From CAZVFE01 sp964626405 (GTDB lineage Bacteria > Bacteroidota > Bacteroidia > Cytophagales > Spirosomataceae): a stretch of DNA of 15,149 nt. The notes under the pieces are model-generated. The model was given only the letters and a program-made list of their open reading frames with translations, did not search any database and was not told the origin of the DNA. This document shows positions 6,042 through 15,139 of the stretch, piece by piece. The first letter of the stretch is position 1. Each line of letters opens with the position of its first letter. Location of the stretch: the NCBI GenBank assembly GCA_964626405.1, contig CAZVFE010000040.1, positions 1 to 15,149 on the forward strand, written 5' to 3'. A program made the position numbers and the translations under genes.

Positions 6042-8384
6042 TTAATTTCTTACAGGTTTGCCTCCACCTAATAAACTTGCAATTCTTTCTTGAGTTTTTG
6101 CCTCACCAGTTAAGGATAAAAAGGCTTCTCTTTCAAGATCTAATAAATATTGTTCTGAAACCATTTGAGGTTTGTCCAAATCTCCACCAGCTATAACATA
6201 AGCAAGTTTATTGCCTATCAAGGCATCGTGGTCAGAAATATAATTTCCCATCCTCATGCTAGTTATTCCAGCTTTGAAAAGTGCTAATGCTTGCTTTCCT
6301 TCAACCCAGACATCTTTTCTTGGTTGATTTTGAACATATCCAGCTTCAGCTAGGGCAATTGCCTCTTTTTTAGCTTCGGAAATAATTTGGGATCTGTTTA
6401 AAACAATTCTATCTGAATTTCTAAGATAATTCATTTCTCTTGCCTCATGAGCAGAAGTAGATACCTTAGCCATGGCGATATTCATAAATGCTTCTTGAAG
6501 TCTATTTAACTCAACATCTCCATTTCTTCTAGAATCTCCCATTCGTAAAGCCAATTCTTTTGTTCCTCCCCCTGCTGGAATTAATCCAACTCCAACCTCA
6601 ACTAGTCCCATATACAATTCAGCATTTGCAACTAATTTATCGGCATGTAAACAGATTTCACAACCACCACCTAAAGCAAGGCTATGGGGTGCAATTACTA
6701 CTGGAATAGAGGAATAACGCACACGCATCATGGTATTTTGGAAGACAGCAATCATTTTGTCTACTTCCTCGAATTGTTTTTGCGCGGCAAACATGAAAAG
6801 CATTCCCAAATTTGCACCTGCCGAAAAGGCATCGTTAGATTCGTTTCCTATGACTAATCCACGATATTCCTTCTCAGCAAGTTCAATGGCATTTTGGATA
6901 CCTTCTACTACACCTGGTCCCATGGTATTCATTTTTGAATGGAATTCGAGATTTAAAATTCCATCTCCCAAATCTATCATGGAAACGTCATCGTTTTTAA
7001 ATACCTCTTTTTCAGGTTTTAAAATTTGAAGATTGATTGTTGATGAAGTGTTAGGTACCTTTTTATATGTTTTTGTTTCTGTTGCGTAATAATAAAGCTC
7101 ACCTTTTTCTTTTTTGTAAAAGCTAGTGTTTCCCGAAGATAGCATTTCTTCTACCCAAGCAGCAGGTTGGTATCCTGCTTCTTTCATAATTTTGACTCCC
7201 TTCTCTAATCCTATTGCATCCCAAGTTTCAAATATTCCTAATTCCCAACCAAAACCTGCACATATTGCTTGATCAATTTTGAATAATGCATCGGTAATTT
7301 CAGGAATTCTATTGGAAGCATATTGAAATGAATCTGAAAAGGTTCTTCTATAAAATTCGCCGGCTAAATCTTTTCCTTCTAATAAATATGAAAAGCGATC
7401 GGATAAATTATCTATGGCCTTGGTCCTTTCTAATGTTTCAAAAGAAACTTTTTCAGTTGGACGATAATCCATACTTTCAAAGTCTAAGGCTAGAATAATG
7501 GATTTCCCTTTTTCGTCCTTTACTTTTTTATAAAAACCTTGTCCCGTTTTATCTCCTAACCATTTATTAGCATATAGTTTTTCAATGATTTTTGGTAATT
7601 GGAAGGTTTCCTTGCTTTCATCATTTTTTAGAGCTTGATATAGGCCATTACTTACATGAACTGTTGTATCTAAACCAACTACATCCGATAATCTAAAAGT
7701 ACCTGATTTTGGTCTTCCAACAACTTTAGAAGTAAGTTTATCGACTTGCTCAACGGTCAATCCCATTTCCTCTACAATTTTCATAGTAGACATCATGGAA
7801 TATACTCCAATTCTATTGGCAATGAATGCAGGAGTATCTTTACAAATTACGGTAGTCTTACCTAATTCAACATTACCGTAATTGTAAATAAAATCAATAA
7901 TTTGTTGTGAAGTGTGAGCTGTTGGAATAATTTCCAAAAGCTTTAAATACCTCGGGGGATTGAAGAAGTGTGTGCCACAAAAATGGCTTTTGAAATCTTC
8001 GCTTCTGCCTTCTAACATTAAATGTATAGGAATTCCAGAAGTATTTGAAGAGATCAATGTCCCCGATTTTCTAAATTTCTCTACTTTTTCAAATAGAGAT
8101 TTTTTAATATCTAATTTTTCTACAACCACCTCAATCGTCCAGTCAACATCTGCAATTTTTGCTAAATCATTGTCAAAATCGCCTAATATGATATTTTTGG
8201 CAAAATCTTTATGATACAAAGAAGCAGGTTTGGCTTTAAGCGTGTTTTTGAAAGAATTTTCTACTGTTTCTTTATTGATATCTAATAAAAGTACCTCTAC
8301 GCCAATATTTGCGAAATGGCAAGCAATTCGAGAACCCATGATTCCTGAGCCCAAAACTGCAACCTTTTTAATACTTCTATTCAT
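6042..8384 (-). CDS. fadN: Bifunctional 3-hydroxyacyl-CoA dehydrogenase / enoyl-CoA hydratase (FadN type)
   Basis: A 780-residue fusion that would hydrate trans-2-enoyl-CoA and oxidise the 3-hydroxyacyl-CoA with NAD to 3-ketoacyl-CoA, the substrate of the thiolase downstream. The order is dehydrogenase first, hydratase last, as in Bacillus FadN and opposite to E. coli FadB. Residues 7-190 are the NAD-binding domain, with GSGIMGSR (12-19), catalytic His139 in GTHFFNPPR, and Glu151. About 190-290 and 340-430 are the two helical 3HCDH C-terminal repeats (NRIGVYSM at 190; AGFGWELGIFETWD at 376). The crotonase domain, about 465-640, has the oxyanion-hole stretch SAGANLGM (521-528) and both catalytic glutamates, Glu576 in LGGGCE and Glu596 in GLVEVGVGLIP. 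The tail GGGKPVRN is typical of the family. No key residue is missing. It is first in a two-gene operon. Confidence 0.95.
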   Translation of the reverse strand: MNRSIKKVAVLGSGIMGSRIACHFANIGVEVLLLDINKETVENSFKNTLKAKPASLYHKDFAKNIILGDFDNDLAKIADVDWTIEVVVEKLDIKKSLFEKVEKFRKSGTLISSNTSGIPIHLMLEGRSEDFKSHFCGTHFFNPPRYLKLLEIIPTAHTSQQIIDFIYNYGNVELGKTTVICKDTPAFIANRIGVYSMMSTMKIVEEMGLTVEQVDKLTSKVVGRPKSGTFRLSDVVGLDTTVHVSNGLYQALKNDESKETFQLPKIIEKLYANKWLGDKTGQGFYKKVKDEKGKSIILALDFESMDYRPTEKVSFETLERTKAIDNLSDRFSYLLEGKDLAGEFYRRTFSDSFQYASNRIPEITDALFKIDQAICAGFGWELGIFETWDAIGLEKGVKIMKEAGYQPAAWVEEMLSSGNTSFYKKEKGELYYYATETKTYKKVPNTSSTINLQILKPEKEVFKNDDVSMIDLGDGILNLEFHSKMNTMGPGVVEGIQNAIELAEKEYRGLVIGNESNDAFSAGANLGMLFMFAAQKQFEEVDKMIAVFQNTMMRVRYSSIPVVIAPHSLALGGGCEICLHADKLVANAELYMGLVEVGVGLIPAGGGTKELALRMGDSRRNGDVELNRLQEAFMNIAMAKVSTSAHEAREMNYLRNSDRIVLNRSQIISEAKKEAIALAEAGYVQNQPRKDVWVEGKQALALFKAGITSMRMGNYISDHDALIGNKLAYVIAGGDLDKPQMVSEQYLLDLEREAFLSLTGEAKTQERIASLLGGGKPVRN

Positions 8385-8396
8385 ACCAATTTTGAA

Positions 8397-8416
8397 TTTC
8401 TAATCCAATTTAGAAA
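8397..8416. promoter_or_regulatory. Operator-like inverted repeat before fadN
   Basis: TTTCTAA (8397-8403) and TTAGAAA (8410-8416) are perfect 7-base arms around a six-base spacer, 13-32 bases before the fadN ATG. The repeat covers a weak -7 candidate, TAAATTGG (minus strand, 8412-8405), which has a TTG at the -33 spacing. A repressor site would fit here, but arms this short arise by chance in AT-rich DNA. Confidence 0.3.
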
Positions 8417-8449
8417 ATTAAAATTTAGTATGCAAGCATAACAATAAAT

Positions 8450-11314
8450 TTATTCTAGGTAATTTTCAATTGGTAAACAAGAGCAAACAAGGTTTCTATC
8501 TCCAAAAGCAGCATTAATTCTAGAAACGGAAGGCCAAAATTTAGCTTCCTTAAGATAATTCAAAGGAAAAGCTGCCTCTTGTCTTGAATAAGGGTAGTTC
8601 CAATTATCTGCTAATAATTCAAATTGCGTATGTGGCGCATTTTTTAGTAGATTGTTTTCTTTTTCATAGATTCCATCCTCAATTTCTTTGATTTCCTTTC
8701 TGATTGAAATCATTGCGTCGCAGAATCGATCTAGTTCAGCTTTATTTTCTGATTCGGTTGGTTCAATCATTAATGTGCCGGCAACAGGGAAGGATAGGGT
8801 TGGGGAGTGAAATCCATAATCCATCAGCCTTTTCGCTACATCTTCAGCTTCTAAACCTATGGAAGTTTTAAATGGACGAAGATCGAGGATGAATTCATGT
8901 GCACATCGTCCAAATTTTCCAGTATATAGGATTGAATAATGTTTTCCTAATCTTGATTTGATATAATTGGCATTTAGGATTGCTATTTTAGTAGCATCTG
9001 TAATACCTTGAGATCCCATCATGGAAATATAAGCATAAGAAATAGCCAAGATACTTGCCGATCCATAAGGCGCCGCTGAAACAGCAGAATTTGATGAATC
9101 TTCAATAGTAATATGTCCCGGTAAATGATCAACCAAATGTTCAGCCACACAGATTGGTCCCATTCCTGGGCCACCTCCGCCGTGAGGGATACAGAACGTC
9201 TTATGAAGGTTTAAGTGACAAACATCTGCCCCAATTGTAGCTGGCGAGGTAAGTCCAACTTGCGCATTCATATTCGCTCCGTCCATATAAACTTGTCCCC
9301 CATTTTCATGGATAATCTGACAAATTTCTTGGATAGATTCTTCAAATACGCCATGTGTTGAAGGGTAGGTTACCATAAGGCAAGCTAAATTATCTTTATA
9401 TTCTATAGCTTTTGCTTTTAATTCTTCAACATTGATATTTCCTTTTTCATCACATGGGGTTACGATTACCTTCATGCCTGCCATTACAGCTGATGCTGGA
9501 TTAGTTCCATGCGCTGAGGAAGGAATTAGGGCAATATTTCTATGGGATTCACCTTTTGCAAGGAAATAATTTCGAATGGTTAATAAACCTGCAAATTCTC
9601 CTTGTGCACCTGAATTAGGCTGCATGGAAACGCCTTTGAATTGGGTGATTTCCTTTAACCATTCTCCTAATTCTGAAATCATTTCCTGATATCCTTGAGT
9701 TTGGTTTTGTGGAGCAAATGGATGAATCTTTCCTAGTTCTGGCCAAGTCACAGGAATCATTTCTGTTGTGGCATTCAATTTCATTGTGCAAGAGCCTAAA
9801 GAAATCATTGAATGCACCATGGATAAATCCTTATTTTCTAATTTCTTCAAATAGCGAAGCATACTATGCTCAGACTGATGGGAGTTGAAAATAGGATGTT
9901 CAAGAAAAGGACTATTTCTAAATAATGAATTTGGTAAGTTCCAAACCGATTCCAAAGAATTTAGATCGATAGATTTGTTTACTGATTTACTAAAAATAGT
10001 CAAAATTTCATGTACATCTTCTAATTCAGAGGTTTCATCTAAAGCAATTCGAATTGTTGACTTATCATATCCAAAATTTCTTTTTGCCTTTTCTGCATTT
10101 TCTTTAATTGATTTGATATTGTCTTCAATTTGAACTGTTATGGTATCAAAAAATGTCGTATTTGTCGTTAAACCTAATTGATTCAATCCATCTTTTAAAA
10201 GACTAGTAAGTCCGTGAATTTTTTCTGCAATATTTTTCAAACCTTTTGGTCCATGGTAAATGGCGTATGAAGCAGCCATTATGGACAATAATACTTGTGC
10301 AGTACAAATATTAGAAGTAGCTTTTTCTCTTCGAATATGTTGCTCTCTAGTTTGAAGGGCCATTCTAAGGGCAGGTCTTTCATGGGAATCTACGGAAACC
10401 CCGATAATTCTACCCGGCATATTTCTTTTAAATTTATCCTTTGTGGCAAAAAAAGCTGCATGAGGGCCACCAAAGCCCATAGGAACGCCAAATCTTTGGG
10501 AATTGCCAATAACAACATCTGCACCCCATTCACCAGGAGGGGTTAAAAGTGTTAAGGATAATAAATCAGCTGCAACTATCGTAAAAATATCCAATGCTTT
10601 AGCAGATTCTACTAGATTTTGATATTCAAAAATTGTACCATTTGCGGCCGGATATTGCAATAAAATTGCAAAATATTTAGGATGAGAAATTTCAATATTT
10701 TCATGATTCCCAATTTCAAGATTAATTCCTAATGGGATTGCCCTTGTTTTAAGGATATCAATCGTTTGAGGAAGCACTTGATCGGAAATAAAAATTGTAT
10801 CTGCTTCATTTTTTGCCTTTGACCTTTGTGCAAAAAGCATAGTCATTGCCTCAGCTGCCGCCGTGCCTTCATCTAAAAGAGATGCATTTGCAATTTCCAT
10901 ACCAGTTAATTCAATAACCATAGTTTGAAAATTCAATAACATTTCCAGTCTTCCTTGGGCAATTTCAGCTTGATAAGGAGTATAAGCGGTATACCAAGCA
11001 GGGTTTTCTAAAACATTTCTTAAAATAACAGACGGAACAAGTGTATCATAATATCCTAAACCTATATGAGATTTAAAGACCTGATTTTTTTGCATTAGAG
11101 CTTTAAAAGACTCCAAAAATTTAGCCTCAGATTTGGGTTCAGGTAAATCTAAGGATTTTTTTAAAAGTATTTGAGATGGAACAGTTTCTCCAATTAATTC
11201 TTCTATTGAGTCCAAACCAAGTTCTTGAAGTATTTCCTTAATTTCTAAAGGATTTGATTGATTATGTCTGGTAGAAAATGATTGTTGATAAGAGAAATTT
11301 GGATTGTTCGCCAT
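8450..11314 (-). CDS. gcvP: Glycine dehydrogenase (decarboxylating), glycine cleavage P-protein
   Basis: The P-protein uses pyridoxal phosphate to decarboxylate glycine and transfers the aminomethyl group to the lipoyl H-protein. The T- and L-proteins then give 5,10-methylene-THF, ammonia and NADH. The 954 residues are the full-length homodimeric form, with both halves fused rather than split into gcvPA and gcvPB. The N-terminal half shows GYYDTLVPSVILRNVLENP and YTPYQAEIAQGRLE. The C-terminal half shows SLGSCTMKLNATTEM, PNSGAQGE, and the cofactor site LNLHKTFCIPHGGGGPGMGP, with the Schiff-base lysine at about 705. The ATG is at 11314-11312. gcvT and gcvH are not in the window. It lies 65 bases upstream of fadN in the same direction without an evident terminator between, so some read-through is possible. 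Confidence 0.98.
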   Translation of the reverse strand: MANNPNFSYQQSFSTRHNQSNPLEIKEILQELGLDSIEELIGETVPSQILLKKSLDLPEPKSEAKFLESFKALMQKNQVFKSHIGLGYYDTLVPSVILRNVLENPAWYTAYTPYQAEIAQGRLEMLLNFQTMVIELTGMEIANASLLDEGTAAAEAMTMLFAQRSKAKNEADTIFISDQVLPQTIDILKTRAIPLGINLEIGNHENIEISHPKYFAILLQYPAANGTIFEYQNLVESAKALDIFTIVAADLLSLTLLTPPGEWGADVVIGNSQRFGVPMGFGGPHAAFFATKDKFKRNMPGRIIGVSVDSHERPALRMALQTREQHIRREKATSNICTAQVLLSIMAASYAIYHGPKGLKNIAEKIHGLTSLLKDGLNQLGLTTNTTFFDTITVQIEDNIKSIKENAEKAKRNFGYDKSTIRIALDETSELEDVHEILTIFSKSVNKSIDLNSLESVWNLPNSLFRNSPFLEHPIFNSHQSEHSMLRYLKKLENKDLSMVHSMISLGSCTMKLNATTEMIPVTWPELGKIHPFAPQNQTQGYQEMISELGEWLKEITQFKGVSMQPNSGAQGEFAGLLTIRNYFLAKGESHRNIALIPSSAHGTNPASAVMAGMKVIVTPCDEKGNINVEELKAKAIEYKDNLACLMVTYPSTHGVFEESIQEICQIIHENGGQVYMDGANMNAQVGLTSPATIGADVCHLNLHKTFCIPHGGGGPGMGPICVAEHLVDHLPGHITIEDSSNSAVSAAPYGSASILAISYAYISMMGSQGITDATKIAILNANYIKSRLGKHYSILYTGKFGRCAHEFILDLRPFKTSIGLEAEDVAKRLMDYGFHSPTLSFPVAGTLMIEPTESENKAELDRFCDAMISIRKEIKEIEDGIYEKENNLLKNAPHTQFELLADNWNYPYSRQEAAFPLNYLKEAKFWPSVSRINAAFGDRNLVCSCLPIENYLE

Positions 11315-11342
11315 TTTTTAAATTCTTTGAATAATTATGTTT

Positions 11343-11374
11343 CAAATTTAACAATTTTATCCTCCAATTGTTAA
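11343..11374 (-). promoter_or_regulatory. Candidate gcvP promoter overlapped by a 9-base inverted repeat
   Basis: On the minus strand TAAATTTG (11350-11343) is a perfect TAnnTTTG match, 29 bases before the gcvP ATG, without a clear -33 TTTG. Overlapping its upstream edge, TTAACAATT (11348-11356) and AATTGTTAA (11366-11374) form perfect 9-base arms around nine bases. An operator controlling gcvP is a reasonable reading; a leader hairpin is unlikely because the repeat lies upstream of the predicted start of transcription. Confidence 0.45.
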
Positions 11375-11460
11375 GTTTTTTTTAGAATTTATTAGAACTT
11401 TTATGTGAATTTGGTAAATTAGATTTTTTAGAATCGACAAACCAAAAATTTAATTTAATT

Positions 11461-13034
11461 ATGAAGAAAAAACTTCTTGTTTTAAGCCTAATTTTTTCTG
11501 GCTTTCAGACTTTTGCCCAGGATAAAGATTTAGATGTTAAATATGCAGAATCTATAAAAGCAAAAAATATTGAAAAGAACCTTGTTTTTTTAGCTTCAGA
11601 TGCCTTGAAGGGAAGAAATACAGGGTCTGTTGAACAAAGGGTGGCTGCAAATTATATTTCAGATTATTTCAAAGAGGCCGGATTAGCACCAGTTAATGGT
11701 TCCTATTTTCAAAAGGTAGACTTGATCAATCGTTCATGGGAAAATGTGAAGTTAGTTACTTCAAAAAAAGAATATAATTACCTTCAGGATTTTTATGCCT
11801 ATTCTTTAGTTCCAATGTCTATTAAGGATAAATTTAATGTTGAATTCATCGGTTATGCCATGAATCAAGATGGCTGGAATGATTATGAAAAGGCAAAACT
11901 TAAGGGAAAAATTGCCGTAGCTATGAATGGTGAGCCGAAGGATGCTAATGGAAATTATGTTTTTTCAGGCAATGCTGATCCTTCAAAATATGCCAATGAT
12001 TGGAAAATAAAAAAAGAGGAGGCGCAAGCAGCAGGAGCCAAGGGCCTGATTTTAGTTTATACAGGAAATCCTGAAAACTTTGAAAGATATTTAAGAACTC
12101 TTCAAACAAGGGTTCAACGTTTTGGTAATAAACGTATGGTATTCGCCGAAGATGCTGAAACAGATAATTTTCCTGTCCTATTAATCTCCCAAGAAATGGC
12201 AGTAAATATTTTGGATATTGCATATGAGGACCTTGAGAACTTTATTAAAAATACGAGCGAGCAAAAAAAGAGTATTAAACAAAATTGGAAATCTTCAAAT
12301 ATTGCAATTTCTACAGAAAAATCAGATGAACCCGTGGATACCTATAATGTTGTTGGGTATTTGGAAGGAACAGATAAAAAAGATGAATTAATTATTATGA
12401 CCGCCCATTATGATCATATTGGGGTATCAGCCGATGGTCAAATTAATAATGGGGCAAATGACGACGGTTCTGGAACTGTTACGGTTATGGAATTGGCTAA
12501 AACATTCGGACAAGCTGCGAAGGAGGGGAATCGTCCTAGACGTTCTATTTTATTTATGACTGTTACAGGGGAGGAAAAGGGATTATTGGGGTCTGAGTTT
12601 TATTCAAGACATCCATTATTTCCATTGGAAAATACGGTTTGTGATTTGAATATTGATATGGTTGGAAGAGATGATTACGATCATGTTGGTAAACCAGATT
12701 ATATCTATGAGATTGGTTCAGATAAATTAAGTTCAGAATTAAGAGCTAGTCTAGTTGAGCAAAATGAAAAGCACATAGGTCTCGATTTGGATTTTAAATA
12801 TAATGATCCGAATGATCCCAACAGATTCTATTATCGTTCAGATCATTATAATTTCGCTAAGCATGGAATTCCTGTTGCCTTTTTCTTTAATGGCGTTCAT
12901 GATGATTATCACCAGCCAAGTGATACAGTGGATAAAATTGAATTTGATAAAATCCAACGGGTAGCAAAACTCGTATTTTATATGGGTTGGGATATTGCTA
13001 ATCGTGATAAGCGTTTGGTTGTTGATTCAAATAA
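11461..13034 (+). CDS. Secreted M28-family zinc aminopeptidase, 3' end lost in gap
   Basis: An exported metallopeptidase with 524 complete codons before the N gap. Residues 1-20 are a signal peptide ending QTFAQ. After an N-terminal segment rich in LASDALKGRNTGSVEQR (43-59), about 110-265 form a PA-like insert (GYAMNQDGW, KGKIAVAMNGEP, AAGAKGLILVY). The catalytic M28 domain, about 290-515, shows the co-catalytic two-zinc set: His316 in TAHYDHIG, Asp334 in GANDDGSGT, Glu371/Glu372 in TGEEKG, Asp399 in NIDMVGRD and His484 in DDYHQPSD. It probably trims peptides from the N-terminus in the periplasm or outside the cell. The last residues, ANRDKRLVVDSN, match where such proteins usually finish, so little should be missing. 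The true stop lies within 13035-13134 and the frame should not be read across the gap. No convincing promoter was found upstream. Confidence 0.93.
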
Positions 13035-13134
13035 NNNNNNNNNNNNNNNNNNNNNNNNNNNNNNNNNNNNNNNNNNNNNNNNNNNNNNNNNNNNNNNNNN
13101 NNNNNNNNNNNNNNNNNNNNNNNNNNNNNNNNNN
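13035..13134. other. Assembly gap (100 Ns)
   Basis: Exactly 100 unknown bases. A round 100 is commonly used as a placeholder for a gap of unknown size, so the real distance may differ. The ends of two convergent genes lie here: the M28 peptidase from the left and the DUF4954 gene from the right. Nothing can be said about its content. Confidence 0.98.
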
Positions 13135-15104
13135 TTGATGAACATGTTTTTTCTAAATTCATCTTGGTAATCTTTTTGTCTGGAACGGACAATATTTTGA
13201 TAAATTTTCTGATTTATCTCAATAGCTTTATTGAATAGATATTTTAAATCCTTAAATCCTAATTTTTCAATAGCATTCAAGGAATTTTCTAGTAGGTATT
13301 CCGGGTATTTATTATTTTCAATTTGATAAAATTCATGAATTTTATCCCATGAATCATATTCTCCTGATTTAATTTTTTCAATTAAATCTTTATACGATGA
13401 ATTTGGAATTAATATACCTCCTAAATTTTCCCAAGAACGAATAGGGGTAGCATTTTGCCTGATAGTTTCAATTAGGCTTTCAATTGATTCAATTTTTTTC
13501 TCCTCCATATAATTCACGAAGGTTCTCGCAAAATGGAAAATGATTAAATCTTTGTACCATTCAATAGCTCGAGCTGGTTTACGGATGATTGTTGTTCTAT
13601 TGCTACCTTCAATTCCTTTTACTTCAATATAATCTGAATTCTTTTCCTTTTCCATCCAATTTTCCAATAAGGTAATTGCATTTAGGATTTCATAAACGGT
13701 ATCAGGAGCCATGAAATCATATTCGAATTGAATGGATTTATTCTTTCTCTTATCCCTTGCCTTAAATTTATAGGAATTTCTAGCTAAGGCATAGAAATTG
13801 TATTCAAACCAATATCCGGGTACAATAATGGTATTCCCAGATCCTTCATTTCCTATTAAAGAAAATGGTAGGGGGTTTTGTATTTCTGCAGGATAATTTC
13901 CTTTCGATATTAAATTAAAGCTTGCAAATTTTGAATTATGTTTAAGGGAAACCGAAAGGCCGGGCCAAAATCCTCTTCCTGCATATAGTTCGCCATCTGC
14001 TCCTCTCGAATTATGATTAGAGCCAAGAGTAGCTCCGGCAGCCATGTTGGATTGTCCTTTTACGATTGATGCACATAGAAAGGAATTATTATGGTGTTGT
14101 TCGTGAAAAGGAAATAAAAGTGAATTTAGAACCTCGCAACAAGAAATTGTTGAATTACAGGCTAGATAAGAGTTTATTAGTCTAGCACCATATTTTAATT
14201 GTGAATGTGCACCTAGAATAAATCTCACGGCTTTTACACCATAAAAAATTCTGCAACCCTCTTCAATAATTCCATTCACCAATTCACAACCTTCTCCTAT
14301 TTGCGTATTGGATATTTCATTCGAATGAATGGTTAAATTTTTTAATTTATTTACTCCTTTTATATAGGCATCCGTTCCAATATTACAATCCTTAATCATT
14401 TTGGAACTTTTGATAACAGATCGATGACCTATTTTTCCATAATGACCTCTTTGTTTAGAAAATCTTTTAAGGGTTATTCTTTTTAATGCTTCTTGAAATA
14501 TTTTATCCTCTCGGTTTTGCGACCATAAATAGGCGTCTCCAACTTCCATTCCCTCAAATGGAATAACTTTTCTTCCTCCATTTTCATTGGCTAATTCAAT
14601 CCAAATACGAATATCTTCATTCTCCCCCTCCTTTACCAAACCATTGCCAAATTTTGCAGTATTCGTAGTAGATAATTCATCAATTTTAAATAAAATTACT
14701 TCGTCCCCAATTTGATAATGGGAAAGAATATTTACTTGATGAACGGCAATATTATCACCTAAATCAGAGGAAATAATCGTTGAATTATAAATTCCTGCCT
14801 CTAATCTTAAATTTTTAAATTCTAGATAAATCGGTTCAATTTTTCCAATACGATTAATGCCATAAAATTTGGAATTTCTAATTAAATGCGGGTCAAATCC
14901 ATCCTTCACTAATAAATTATTCCAGTCATCAGCAAAATTAAAATTCGAAATTAATATGGATTTTTCTTCCTCAGAAATATTTCTATAATCTTTTGATATT
15001 ATTTCAGAATCTCTAAAATAAAATTCATTTTCAATGGTTAAGAATTCCTTAGGGATGAAATCGAACCCTAATTTTGCTACCGGCTTTTTAAATATTTTAT
15101 TCAT
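13135..15104 (-). CDS. DUF4954-family protein with left-handed beta-helix core, 3' end lost in gap
   Basis: A protein of unknown function, 656 codons before the gap. It has no signal peptide and is probably cytosolic. About residues 75-420 show imperfect hexapeptide-type turns of a left-handed beta-helix (NIAVHQVNILSHYQIGDEV; IGTDAYIKGVNKLKNLTIHS; IGEGCELVNGIIEEGCRIF), the fold of nucleotidyltransferase and acyltransferase tails. The stretch 349-367 (KGQSNMAAGATL then GSNHNSR) and GRGFWPGLSVSLKHNSKFA (377-395) are what I recall as the strongest conserved parts of DUF4954. About 465-656 are mostly charged helices. Cys-rich positions at 315-323 sit within the helix turns. A sugar-nucleotide or acyl-transfer role is suggested only by the fold. 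The ATG at 15104-15102 is supported by a promoter element 28 bases upstream. The C-terminus is cut by the gap. Confidence 0.85.
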
Positions 15105-15131
15105 AAAGAATAATGTTAATTATAATATTTG

Positions 15132-15139
15132 CAAAGATA
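15132..15139 (-). promoter_or_regulatory. Candidate -7 element for the DUF4954 gene
   Basis: The minus strand reads TATCTTTG, a perfect TAnnTTTG match and the same octamer as before the asd operon. It lies 28 bases before the ATG. The -33 position would fall beyond the window edge, so it cannot be checked. Confidence 0.5.

Noticed and set aside
8430..8439. Short palindrome ATGCAAGCAT between gcvP and fadN
   Set aside because: The arms are only four to five bases and it has no T-tract, so it is neither a convincing terminator nor an operator.
11315..11460. Glycine riboswitch or other structured leader before gcvP
   Set aside because: The predicted leader is about 20-25 bases and no aptamer-like conserved sequence is visible.
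12978..13134. Continuation of the DUF4954 frame across the Ns to a stop at 12978
   Set aside because: The gap length is arbitrary, and the residues beyond it are antisense to the conserved C-terminal part of the M28 peptidase, so the extension is an artefact. The same applies to carrying the peptidase frame rightward past 13134.
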